Source: Closterium sp. NIES-65 (taxonomy: Eukaryota; Streptophyta; Zygnematophyceae; Desmidiales; Closteriaceae). From it: DNA of 64,000 bases. Location of the stretch: positions 868,001 through 932,000 of the forward strand of contig CANXME010002192.1 of NCBI GenBank assembly GCA_948144175.1, given 5' to 3'. Under the pieces are notes generated by a model, which made no database searches, was not told the origin of the DNA, and saw nothing but the letters and a program-made list of their open reading frames with translations. This document shows positions 8,927 through 19,800 of this stretch, piece by piece. The position numbers were made by a program, and so were the translations under genes. The stretch's first letter is position 1, and each line of letters opens with the position of its first letter.

Positions 8927-11749
8927 CACCCCCATAGGCAAAGTGGGGGAGAACAAGGGGTCACAAGACCAGTCAAGCAAAGCAAAGCAAAGCTCAGGGT
9001 GGATCACAAAGTCACCACGCATTCCGAGCACAAGTTCAAAGGCCACACGGCCAGTTCACATGCAAGATCATATATAGAGGTATACAAGAGTCAAGCAAGC
9101 AAGAGCAAGAGTATATATATGCGAAGGTACAAGCAAGGTCAAGAGGAGAGCAAGTGAGGCAAGACAGGCACAAGACCCAACTGCGTGCAGCAACGCTGAT
9201 GATCACAAGGCGCAAGTGCCTTGGTGAAGACATCAGCAGTGTTGGCCTCAGAGGCCACGTACGCAAGTCGCAACTGTCCACGCTGCTGTAGCTCACGAGC
9301 AAGAAAGTAGCGGAGAGCAATGTGCTTCGTTCTGTGCTCCAGTCGCTGCTCTCGACACAAGGCCAGCATGGCCTTGTTGTCTACGTACAGGACTGGAGGA
9401 GAACGAGGCTGCTCTCCAAGGTCGGTCAGCAGGTAGGTGAGCCAGCGTAACTCCTGTGCAGCCATAGCCCCAGCGTAGATCTCAGCCTCACAACTGGAGC
9501 CGAGAACAGAAGACGAGCGGGTAGCCCGCCACGAGACAGAGCCGGAACCAAGGCTGAAGGTGTAACCCTGTGACGACCGCTGCGTAGCCTGGTCGTCAGC
9601 CCAAGAAGCGTCTGCGTGCCCAGTGAGGACCACTGGACTGCGCCCTCCAAGCACTAGCCCCATGCCCGACGTATTGCACAAGTAGCGCAACACCCTCTTC
9701 GCTGCAGCCATGTGCTCTGGTCGGTGTCTCCCAGGAGCAACAAAGCGTGCGAGAATGCTAAGAGGGTATGCTAGGTCAGGTCGTGTGCAGGTCATCAGGT
9801 ACATGAGGCAGCCAACAAGCTCTACAAACGGGCCACTCGACTCTACGGACTCATCCGAAGGCAGAGCTGAGAGCAAGTGGCGAGTAGGCAGAGGAGTGGC
9901 CTGAGGCGAGGAGTACGTGAAGCCGAAGCGCTGAAGGACCTGCTGCACCATGTGTGACTGAGTCAGGGTAATGGTGCGGCGTGCTCTGTCCCGGGTGATC
10001 TGCAAGCCAAGGTAGCTGCGCAGTTCACCCAGGTCTGTGCACGTGTGTCTCTTCTGCAGCTCGGACTTCACGTAGGCGAGTCCAGCAGTGTCAGCAGTGG
10101 CAAAGACCAAGTCGTCGACGTACACGAGGATGTAGAACGGCGGCAGAGTGGTGTCGGTGCGCAGAAACAGCGACGGGTCGGCAGTAGAAGGAGCAAACCC
10201 AAGTGCCGCGAGCGTAGTCCTCAGTGTGTCGTGCCACTCACGTGGCGCCTGGCGGAGACCGTAGACTGGACGCCGAAGACTCCACTGGGTGCCAGGAGGG
10301 AAAGACCCAGTGAAGCCAGGTGGGCGACGCAGCCAGATCTCCTCGTGCAGGCTGCCCTGCAAGAAAGCTGTGCTGAAGTCGAGAGAGTGCAGCTCGTAGT
10401 CACGGTGAGCAGCAACGTGCAGCAGAACCCGAAGAGTGGTCATCTTCGGGGTGGGGGAGAAGGTCTGAAAGTAGTCAACCCCCTGCCGCTGACTGAAGCC
10501 ACGAGCCACGTAACGCGCCTTGAAGACAGGCGGAGAACCCGGCGGCCGCTTCACCCTGAAAATCCACATACCACTGACGATGTTCGCCCCAGGAGGGGGA
10601 ACAGCGTCAACGTAGGTGCCTGTGGACTTCCAGGAAGCCATCTCTGCATCCATAGCTGCCTGCCACTGAGAGGAGTAGGGACCCTCTATCGCCTCCGCGT
10701 AAGAGCGCGGAGTCGGGATGTCTGGTGCATCCGGGTCTCCCTCAGGGGCTAGCAGTACAGACGCGAGACGAGGTGAAGCGGCGGCCAGACACTGGAACTC
10801 CTCCTGCCTGTCCTCAAGGACGTCCGTGCCAAGGGCACACTCACCCCCGACGGACGGAGGACAGGCGGACTCAGACTCAGTGACAAGACGAGCAGCGTAG
10901 TCTAGACGACAGCGCGCAGCAAAGTCGACAAGCTCAGTGACAAGGGCAGACGCAGCAGACGACTCGAAGGAAGGGTCAGTGACAGCAGTAGCAAGGAGAC
11001 GCGTGACAGTAGGACTGGCAGCACGAAGAGAGTCCGACTCCGGGTCGGCAAGAGTAGGAAGAGAGGAAGCAGGAGGAGAAGGCAAAGGGGCACGCAGAGG
11101 AGCAGTGGACGGACGCAGAGACATCCGGTGCGTGCCAGGGACAGGAGGAGGACGATGACGCGACCCGCGACCACTAGCGCGCTCAGTACGAACAGGCGAC
11201 ATAGGACGAGACGCAGGCTCACGACGCTCAGTAAGACCTCCAGTCGGACCAGCGTAGGGAGAAGGAGCAGGCAAAGGGGAGGCAGGCTGTAGCTGTGGCT
11301 GCGACCGGACAGGCTGCGGACCCTCTAAGGGAGGAGGAGGAGGTGTAAGACCAAGAACCTGCTGAAGGAGCGGAACGAAGTACGGTCGGGGCCGCGCGGC
11401 GACGCTAGAAACAGCAGGAACAGCACCAGCAGCCCCGGCAGGAGCACCCACTCCAGCAGCACCTCCAGCAGCACCACCAGAAGCTCCAGAACCTCCAGCA
11501 GCAGCACCAGGAGCACTGTCAGTCGGACCGCCAACGGCAGGCTCAGCGCCAACACCCTCAGCAGTACCAGCTCCAGGAGAACTCTCAGACCCAGCAGCTC
11601 CAGCACCCACAGTACGAGCACCGGCGGGACGCGCGGCAGCAGTACCCTCTGCAGCCGAAGAACCACCAGCACCAGCAGCACGCCTCCAGCGCCGGGCAAA
11701 CCACTCACGCAGCTCCTGTGGGGAGAGTGGCTCCCGGCGAGACGAAGCA

Positions 11750-12030
11750 CCCCCAGGCACAGCACCTCCAGGCTCAGCACCCCCAGGCTCAGCACCCCTA
11801 GACACAGCACCCCCAGGCGCAGCACCTCCAGGCTCAGCACCCCAAGGCACAGCACCCCCAGACTCGGCACCTCCAGGCTCAGCACCCCCAGGCACAGCAC
11901 CCCCAGGCTCAGCACCCCTAGGCACAGCACCCCCAGACTCGGCACCTCCAGGCTCAGCACCCCCAGGCACAGCACCCCGAGGCTAAGCACCCCCAGACTC
12001 CGCACCCCCAGGCTCAGCTCCCGCAGCAGC
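11750..12030 (-). repeat. GGAEP/GGAES pentapeptide-coding array in Copia-B linker
   Basis: A 15 bp coding unit of the type GGTGCTGAGCCTGGG is repeated roughly 18 times between integrase and reverse transcriptase. The array includes the premature TAG. Similar arrays lie at 1590-1815 in Copia-A and 63350-63600 in Copia-C. Confidence 0.8.
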
Positions 12031-14099
12031 ACCAGAGTCACCAGTGACCTCGACAGGCTCGACCGCGTCTACCTGGGACACACCTGAAGGGGCAGGACCC
12101 TGAGGGGGGAGGGGGACTACCGGGGGGGGACCTAGCACCAAGAAGAGCGGGGGTGGGGGGAGGGACGGAGTGCGGTAGGGGAAGAGGCGGTAGTAGGGTA
12201 CCGACTCGTCGAACGTGACGTCCTGGGAGGACAGAACACGTCGAGAGGTGGGGTGGTAAAACTGCCACCCAGGAGCGTCGGGGGGGAACCCCAGGAAGAC
12301 GCAGGGAGAAGCACGAGGGGACAGCTTGTCCGCAGACAGGTCGCGAACAAACGCCCGAGATCCCCAGACCCGGAACGCCGACGCATCGCCAACCTTCCCC
12401 GTCCACAGCAGGGCTGGGGAGGTCTCCGGTCGAGAGACCCTGGGGTGGAGGTTGATCTGGTGCGCAGCGTACCTGACCGCAAACGGCCACAGAAAATGGG
12501 GAGCAGCCGCATGCATCATGGACGTACGAGCGACGTCCATGACCATGCCAATGCGGCGCTCAGCAATCCCATTCTGCTGTGGTGAGTCCGGAAGCATGAA
12601 GGTCTGACGGATGCCTCGCGCACGACAGTAGGCACTCAGGAGTCCAGAGGAGAACTCTCCGCCTCTGTCCGAGTGCAGACGCAAAACAGGGAAGTCAGAG
12701 CCAAAGCTCCTCCGAAGCTGGAGACGAGCTGCGCGGATCCAGTCGATCAACACCTCAGTGACCTCACCCTTGCTGCGCAAGGGGAAGACTGTGGTGTAAC
12801 GCGAGTAGTCGTCAACCACCAGCAGGAAGTAGCGCTCCTGACCCTGTCCACGGACGCGGGCTGGGCCCCACACGTCCATGTGAAGCGTCTGCAACGGGGC
12901 CTCTGTCGGAGGAAACTGGGAGGAGTGAGGGGCAGCACGCTGGCGCCCCTCGACACAGGGGACACAGGTAGGGCCAGGGCCCGGAGGAAGGGGAGGGAGA
13001 GACCGGGGAAGACCAGACACAAGGACTCGCGAGGCCATGCCTCTGAGCCGAAGCAGAGAGGGGTGGCCAAGGCGGTGGTGCCAGAGGAGGGTCTCGTGAG
13101 ACAGACGACGACACGAGCAGGGGGCAGACTCAGGACCAGACCTGGACGCTGCAGCAAACACCTGACCAGACGAAAGGACCCTACCAGACTCAGCACCTGG
13201 AGGAGAAGCAGTGGTCAGTGTGTACAGGCTCGACCCGGGCCGACGTGTAAACGTAGCCAGGTGGCGACCTGTATCCGCCTCCGTGCAGTGGGTCACCCGC
13301 TGACGAGCAGGGGTGAACTGGTGGACACCCGCATCCTGGAGGTCAGCACCACTCACCAAGTTCGTCGAGAACGAGGGGAGGTAGAGACCAGTCAGGGTGC
13401 CAGAGGGGGCCGCCGGACACGGGAGGACAGTGGAGAAGCGAGACAGGACAGGCCCCCCAGAGGGGTCAGCCAGGGACACCGCAACCGGCCGACTCAGCGG
13501 CGTGAGAGTGGTGCGGTCCCGAAAGAAGGAGCGAGACGCTCCAGAGTCAAGGGTGAAGGTGTGAGAGGCCGAAGCCGACACAGTACCTGAGAGGGCAGAC
13601 TCACCAGCACCTGAGAGCACAGACGCACTGGCACCTAGAGCAGCAGCCTCACCAGTACCTGACGCGGCAGTACCAATGCCCGGGTCGGGCGGGAAACACC
13701 GGTAACAGTCATCCTCATCACTACCAGTCACAGCATACATAGCAGAGAGAATAGCATCAAAATCAAGATCATAAATAGCTACACCAGCCCTAGACAGCTC
13801 TCCCCAGCGGGGGATCTCAGCGGCCTCCGGAAACTGCTGACGCCAGGCGTCGGTCAGGCGGCCAAAGCAGCGGCGGGCTGTGTGGGCGCCTCCACACCTC
13901 TCCCCTGCACGGTCACCGGTGCGAAGAACGTAGGGGCAGGGACCAAGCGCACCACCACGCTGACGCTGCAAGTACCACTCACGGAGCTGCTGAGGGCCGG
14001 GGACGGTGCGAGAGCGCTGCTGCTGCTGTGGCTGCTGCTGCGGCTGCTGCTGCTGCTGCTGCTGGCGCTGACCACCCCCAGAGCTGCTCCGCTGGGATG

Positions 14100-14345
14100 A
14101 GCCACCCCGACCCCCGCCTCCACCGCCACCCCCGCCTCCACCGCCACCCCCGTCTCCACCGCCACCTCCCCCACCAGGACCGTCGCTCCCACCGCTCCCA
14201 CCGCCTCCTCCGCTACCACCTCCGCCGCCACCTCCGCCTCCACCGCCACCACCAGTACCTCCACTCCCGCCACCACTCCCACCGCCACCCCCACTCCCCC
14301 CGCCACCCCCACCGCCTCCTCCACCGCCCCCTCTAGCTCCACCCG
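14100..14345 (-). repeat. Poly-glycine coding tract in Copia-B gag
   Basis: On the minus strand this encodes long Gly runs with scattered Ser, followed by the Gln-rich segment (13990-14070). It occupies the place of the basic nucleic-acid-binding tail of gag, between the gag core and the CCHC knuckle. Confidence 0.75.
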
Positions 14346-15220
14346 CTCCCTTGCCCCCTTTGCCCTTGCCAGAGCGGCGTCTGCCGCTGGGGGCAGACGC
14401 CGCGCCGACCGACTCAAAACCAGTGAGGTCGGCCGCAGCGGCAGAGGCGACAGAGGGCAGCAGGGGGGAAGGACCACACCCCTCAAAGATGGGGGTGCGA
14501 GGGTCACCTCGAGAGGCCCCTACAGCGACAATACTCTTCTCAGCCGCTAGCAGGGACTCCTCAAGGAGGTCGACAGTGAGAGTGGTGGGACAGACAGAGA
14601 GAAACTGGTCCCTAACGACACGAAGGGACTCAGGGAGACGGGTGACGAGAAAGTAGAGAGTGATGTACATGGGAGGAGGGTTCGCAGCGCGGAACTCAGC
14701 AGGAAGGGCAGCGCGGTAGCGGGTGTCACTAGCACGGAGGTGGGTAACGAGGTCAGCAACAGTGGGAAAGGAGGCGAGGTCAGGGAAGAGAAACGGTAGC
14801 ATGAGGCGGCTAAGGGTAGCGGAGGAAGGGGAGGAGTAGCGTGCAACTACAGCGTCGTACAAGGCCTGAGCGGTCTTGCACTGACTAAAGTGGGCACGCT
14901 CAGAGGAAGGGAGGTGGCGACGCACAGCAAGACGTGCAGCAGCATCGCGGGTCGCCCACTTGGAGCGAACGGCAGAGTCAGCATCAGCAGGTGGGGCAGG
15001 GACAGCGCCAGAGACAAAGTCAAAGAGAGAGACCTCATCTATCGCATCACACAGTAAGTACAGCTGCAGGTCTTCAATCCAGACGGCAAAGTCAATGGCC
15101 CTCCCCTCAGCGTCAAAAGTAAGAACATTGGGGGTGGCCATGGCAGCAGCTGAAAGTCTCACCGGGCTGGGAGAGTCGGGTAGGTCAGCAGCAGAGGAAC
15201 ACAGCTCAGGAACAGCGGCA

Positions 15221-15960
15221 CGGCTCGGGCGGCTCGGGTGGCTCGGGCGGCTCGGGCGGCTCGGGTTGCTGGGGCGGCGCGGGCGGCTCGGGCGGCTCGG
15301 GCGGCTCGGGCGGCTCGGGCGGCTCGGGCGGCTCGTGCGGCGCTGGTGTCGCGACGGGCGGCTCGCTGGCAGCTCGCGGGCGGCTGCATAGGCGGCTCAG
15401 GGACGGCGGCGCGGGCGGCTCAGGGAGCTCACGGGCGGCTGCGACGGGCGGCTCGCGGGCGTCGGGCGCTAGGGCGTTGGGGCGACGACGGGCGGCGCTC
15501 AGGCGTGCGGGCGGGCGGCCGTAAGGGCGAAAGGGCGGTCGGCGCTCGGGCGCTAGGGCGGGCGGCCGGCCGTCAGGGCGCTAGGGCGGGCGGCCGTCAG
15601 GGCGCTAGGGCGGGCCGCGTGCGGGCGCTAGGGCGGGCGGCCGTCAGGGCGCTAGGGCGAGTGGCGCGCGGGCGCTAGGGCGGGCGGCCGTCGGGGCGCT
15701 AGGGCGAGCGGCCGTCAGGGCTCTAGGGCGGGCGGCGCTCGGGCGCTAGGGCGGGCGGCGCTCGGGCGCTAGGGCGGGCGGCGCTCGGGCGCTAGGGCGG
15801 GCGGCTCTCGGGCGCTAGGGCGGGCGGCGCTCGGGCGCTAGGGCGGGCGGCTCTCGGGCGCTGGGGCGGGCGGCCGTCAGGGCGCTAGGGCGGGCGGCCG
15901 TCAGGGCGCTAGGGCGGTTGGCGCTCGGGCGCTAGGGCGGGCGGCCGTCAGAGGAGGGAG
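15221..15960 (-). repeat. GC-rich minisatellite leader of Copia-B
   Basis: There are two arrays between the primer binding site and gag. From 15221 to about 15340 a 10 bp unit (GGCTCGGGCG) repeats about a dozen times. From about 15540 to 15955 a unit built on GGGCGCTAGGGCGGGCGGC repeats with variations of 20-24 bp. No protein is claimed for the open frames seen here; they arise because the repeat lacks stops. Confidence 0.85.
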
Positions 15961-16069
15961 CGGCGGGAGCGCGACGGTAGGGGCGACACGCAGGGTCGCT
16001 AAAAAAAAAGAACGCGCGCCTCGGGGCGCGCTTCGGTGGGCCCTAGGAACAGTCCCTAGGAGGGGACCT

Positions 16070-16081
16070 GCTCTGATTCCA
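16070..16081 (-). promoter_or_regulatory. Primer binding site of Copia-B
   Basis: The minus strand reads TGGAATCAGAGC immediately after the 5' LTR. It differs by one base from TGGTATCAGAGC, the complement of plant initiator-Met tRNA used by most plant Copia elements. Confidence 0.85.
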
Positions 16082-16212
16082 TGAGAAGAATTGAACGAGA
16101 ATGGAATGACTATGAACGAAGTGAGTACAAATAGGAAACCCTAATTGGGTTGTACCCCCTATGGGATACCCCACTATAGCCTACAGAAACAAGTAAGCTA
16201 TATGTTCTGACA
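16082..16212 (-). repeat. 5' LTR of Copia-B
   Basis: It is identical by eye to the LTR at 8796-8926 and followed on the plus strand by the target duplication ATAAC at 16213-16217. Confidence 0.95.
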
Positions 16213-16511
16213 ATAACTTCCGTACCCCTATAACAAGTATATACATCGGCTCTAGCTAACATGTGATAAGCTGTTTTGGATGAATGAGGTGAATATTTTG
16301 TAATTCCTTTATCGATTACATCATAATTACGCGACATTAGTGTCATAAGTGATGCACAGATAGATCCACTTAGAAGATTAAAGACTTTCTCGACCTTCTC
16401 TGTGGTGACTGAGTGAGGTGCATAACAGTTTCAATGGCTCCAAAGCAGAAAGCGTGCTAAATAGTAATATGCATATTCTATTGGCTGTACTGATTGGTAC
16501 TAGTGTATACC

Positions 16512-16831
16512 TGTTACGGGTGCAATGAATCGAGGTAGCGAGAATTGCACTAAGGTGTCAAACGAGTACAAAATGTGAGCGAAGGCATGAGCGAGCATTT
16601 ATACGCGAAACATGCAACGCGGTGCGTGCGAACTTGCTAGTGCTACGCTGGAGCGAGGCTCGGGCTAGTCCCGAAGCGTAGGCCGATACGGCCATGCCAG
16701 CAGTGCGAGGTTTGGCAAAACAGTGCGCGCGAAGTCGGCGAAGTTCCGTTAGCAGTAACGGGCGAACAGTCGGCTGTTGCTGTACGCGATGTAGTCGGCT
16801 CCGTAAGGAATGCCTGAGAAAATTCCTTACA
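16512..16831 (-). repeat. 3' LTR of Gypsy-1
   Basis: On the plus strand it begins TGTTACGGGTGCAATG and ends AAAATTCCTTACA. It is indistinguishable by eye from 21693-22012. Confidence 0.95.
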
Positions 16832-16860
16832 CTACCCCCCCCCTTAAGAAGCCCCCTCCG

Positions 16861-19800
16861 CTACGCGAGTGCGTGTATATCCCGGAATCCCCGGCTTCTC
16901 AAGTACACTTGCAGGGCAGGGTGATTTTCGATGTTGCTCAGGGGCACCCAGCTATCTTCAGTTGGCGTGCGGTCTTTCCAGCGAACGAGGAATTCAATCC
17001 TCCTGATTCCCGTGGGGTGGCGGATCCGATGGCTCAAAAATTTCTCGGGCTCGATGATCGGCTCTGATGCAGGGCGAGTCATTGATTGTGGCCGGTGACG
17101 CGGCAGTTGACTCGTGGTCGGGATGTATGGGCGAAGTAGGCTGACGTGGAACGAAGGGCTGATGTACCAGTCAATTGGCAACAGTAGGTGCGCGGTGACG
17201 GGTGTGATCATGTGACTGATTTGGAATGGTCCACAGTAGCGCGGTCGTAATTTTGGTACGTCGGGCAGTCGCAGATTTTGCGTGTCGAGTAGCACGTAAT
17301 CTCCAGATTGATACGTGACGGGGCGGCGGTGGCGATCAGCGTTGCGCTTAGCGATGACGTTGGCCTTTTTTATTGCTTCGGCGGCTCTGGCGCGGGCAGC
17401 TTGCAGGATTTCGGCGAATTGTTGTGCGCGTGGCGTGGGGTTGTCCGGACTCGGCGTCATGGGCACTGTGGGGTTCTGCCCATAGTTCAGGTAGAACGGG
17501 GACTGCTGCGTCGTGGTTGATGTGGCGTTGTTGTACGCGAACTCGATCAGCGGCAGCTGCTGCTCCCAGGTCGTGGGGTCGTCGCACGTGGCACGAATCA
17601 ACTGCTCCATCGTCTGATTCGTCCGCTCCGTTTGGCCGTCGGTCTCGGGGTGGTACGACGAACTGAACTGTAGCCTGGTCCCGAACTGCTCCCAGAGGTT
17701 CTTCCAGAAGTTGCTGGTAAACTTCGTGTCCCTGTCGCTGATAATTGCTGCTGGTATCCCGTGCAGGCGAACAACGGCTGCGATGAACAGGCGAGCGGTC
17801 TCTTCGGCTGAGATCGACTTTTTGCACGCAGCGAAGTGTGCCATCTTCGTCAACCTATCCACGACGACCATCACCGCGTCGTTACCCCCAGGGTTCGAAG
17901 GTAACCCTGTGACGAAGTCCATGGTTACTTGCTGCCAGGCGCGTTCGGGCGGTGGGATCGGCTGCAATTGACCCGCCTTCCGCTTCCTTGAACTCTTCAT
18001 CACCTGACACGTCGGGCACGAGCCCACGTGCTGCTGTACGTCGGTCAACAGCTCCGGCCAGTAATAGTACCGCTGCAGTTGCTGTCGTGTTTTTTCTACC
18101 CCGAAATGTCCCGAGGTAATCCCGTCGTGTGCCTCCTGCAGCAGCAGCTCCCTCAGTAGTGAGTACGCGGGTACCCAAATGCGGTTGGTGCCTGTTTTTA
18201 CGTAATAAACTCCTTTTGCTTCTGCCAGTTGCTGTGAATTTCCGGTCGTGAAAAATGGGTCGGTGCGGTATCCGTGGGTGAATAGGCCAGTTAAAAGCGG
18301 GTTGGTCTGGGCGAGTAGGATGGCGTGGAGTTGGGCGGTGGGGCGGGTGAGAGCGTCGGCGATGTTGGATGCTCCTTTTTTGTACGTGACGGTGTAGTGA
18401 AAATTGGACTCGAGATAGTCCAACCAGCGAATCTGTCGTGGGTTGAGATTCGGTTGGGCGCGAAGGTACTGTAGCGAGCGGTGGTCTGTCCGTACTGTCA
18501 CGTCGGCACCAGTCAGGTAACATCGCCAAACTTTGAACGCGTGCACGATCGCTAGCATCTCGCGGTCGTGTATCGGGTAGTTACGTTCGGGCGGGTGTAA
18601 CTTGCGGGACTCGTACGCGATTGGCTGGAGGCCATTCCCGAAATCCTGCAACAGTACTGCTCCCACAGCGATGTCACTTGCGTCGGTGACGAGCTCGAAC
18701 GGACGGTGGGGATCTGCAATGTGAAGGACGGGCGGGGAGCACAAAATATTTTTGAGGGCCGAGAAGGCAGCTTGCTCTTTCTCCCCCCACGTGTACTCAA
18801 CCCCCTTCCTCAGCAGGTCAGTCAACGGGGCAGTCAGTTTCGCCATGTCGGGGACGAACCGGCGCACGTAGTTGACGAACCCCAGGAAACTCTGCAACTC
18901 GGTCAAGTTGGTCGGCGCGTGCCAAGCCTGAATCGTCGCAATTTTCTTCGGGTCTATTTCCACTCCTGCAGCTGAAATAACATGTCCCAAAAACTCCAGG
19001 CGGTCCTGTAAAAACTCACACTTAGATGCTTTGGTCAGTAGGCGGTTCTCACTCAGGATTTTAAAAACTGCTTCGATGTCTTGTAAGTGCTGTGCTCTGT
19101 CAGGGCTGTAAATCAGTATGTCGTCCAGATAAACGATGACGCACTTATCTAAAAGCGGGCGGAATGCTTCGTTCATGGTCATTTGGAAAGTGGCGGGGGC
19201 GTTGGTCAGTCCGAATGGCATGACGGTGTATTCGAAGGATCCGTAGCGTGTTCGGAATGCGGTTTTAGGGCAGTCGGGTGGGTTGACGCGGATTTGGTGG
19301 TATCCTCCCCGGAGGTCGATTTTCGAGAAAACCCGGGCTGTGCGCAGTTGGTCGATCAGTTCGTCGGCTCGTGGGATGGGGTAACGGGATTTGATGGTAA
19401 CCCTGTTCAGTGCCCTGTAGTCGATGCACATGCGAAAACCCCCGTCCTTTTTCGGTGTGAACAGTATTGGTGCGGCGAAAGGCGACGAACTAGGGCGAAT
19501 GAATTCCTTTTCTAGCAGGTAATCGAGCTGCTTCCTTAGTTCGTCTAATTCGGGTTGGGTCAGTCGGAACTGTCGCTGTACTGTTGGCTGTGCCCCCGGT
19601 TCCAGTTCTATCCTGTGATCGTGCGGTCGCTGAGGTGGCAGTCCCGTCGGCAGGTCATCCGGGAAAATGTCACTGTACTGTTGTAACAGTGCCGCCAGGT
19701 CACTCGGTACGTCGGTCAGCAGTTTCTGTAAATCGCCTCCCTTGTCTGCTGCCTCGGCTTCCCGAATGTCAACCGCGTACACGTCGGCTCCGGCCGCAAC

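Larger units (their letters stand above)
9139..15141 (-). pseudogene. Copia-B gag-pol polyprotein with a single in-frame TAG
   Basis: The frame opens with ATG at 15139-15141; a GTG seven codons upstream is also in frame, but the ATG is preferred. The protein begins MATPNVLTFDAEGRAIDF and shows a Copia-type gag (about 1-220), a Gly-rich and Gln-rich tract (about 250-390), an unusual CCHC knuckle (CPYVL...CGGAHTARRC), protease DSGAS, integrase (HMDVWGP, HSDRGGEF, NGIAERR), a linker of GGAEP/GGAES repeats, reverse transcriptase with YVDD and RNase H ending in a TGA at 9139-9141. The linker is interrupted by TAG at 11983-11985, where the repeat pattern predicts GAG. The same frame continues on both sides, so the change is one substitution in roughly 2000 codons. 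Read without suppression, only gag, protease and integrase would be made. Confidence 0.92.
8796..16212 (-). mobile_element. Complete young Copia element Copia-B, 7417 bp
   Basis: Identical 131 bp LTRs (8796-8926 and 16082-16212) are flanked by a perfect TSD ATAAC (8791-8795 and 16213-16217). Read on the minus strand: 5' LTR, primer binding site TGGAATCAGAGC, a leader of about 0.9 kb with GC-rich arrays, one gag-pol frame, a 3' untranslated region, a purine tract TATGGGGGTG and the 3' LTR. Identical LTRs indicate very recent insertion. The only lesion I find in the coding region is one TAG at 11983-11985. Confidence 0.97.

Noticed and set aside
15238-15678. Ala/Arg-rich frames in the Copia-B leader
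   Set aside because: Simple 10 bp and 20-24 bp repeats open in several frames on both strands; not protein-coding.
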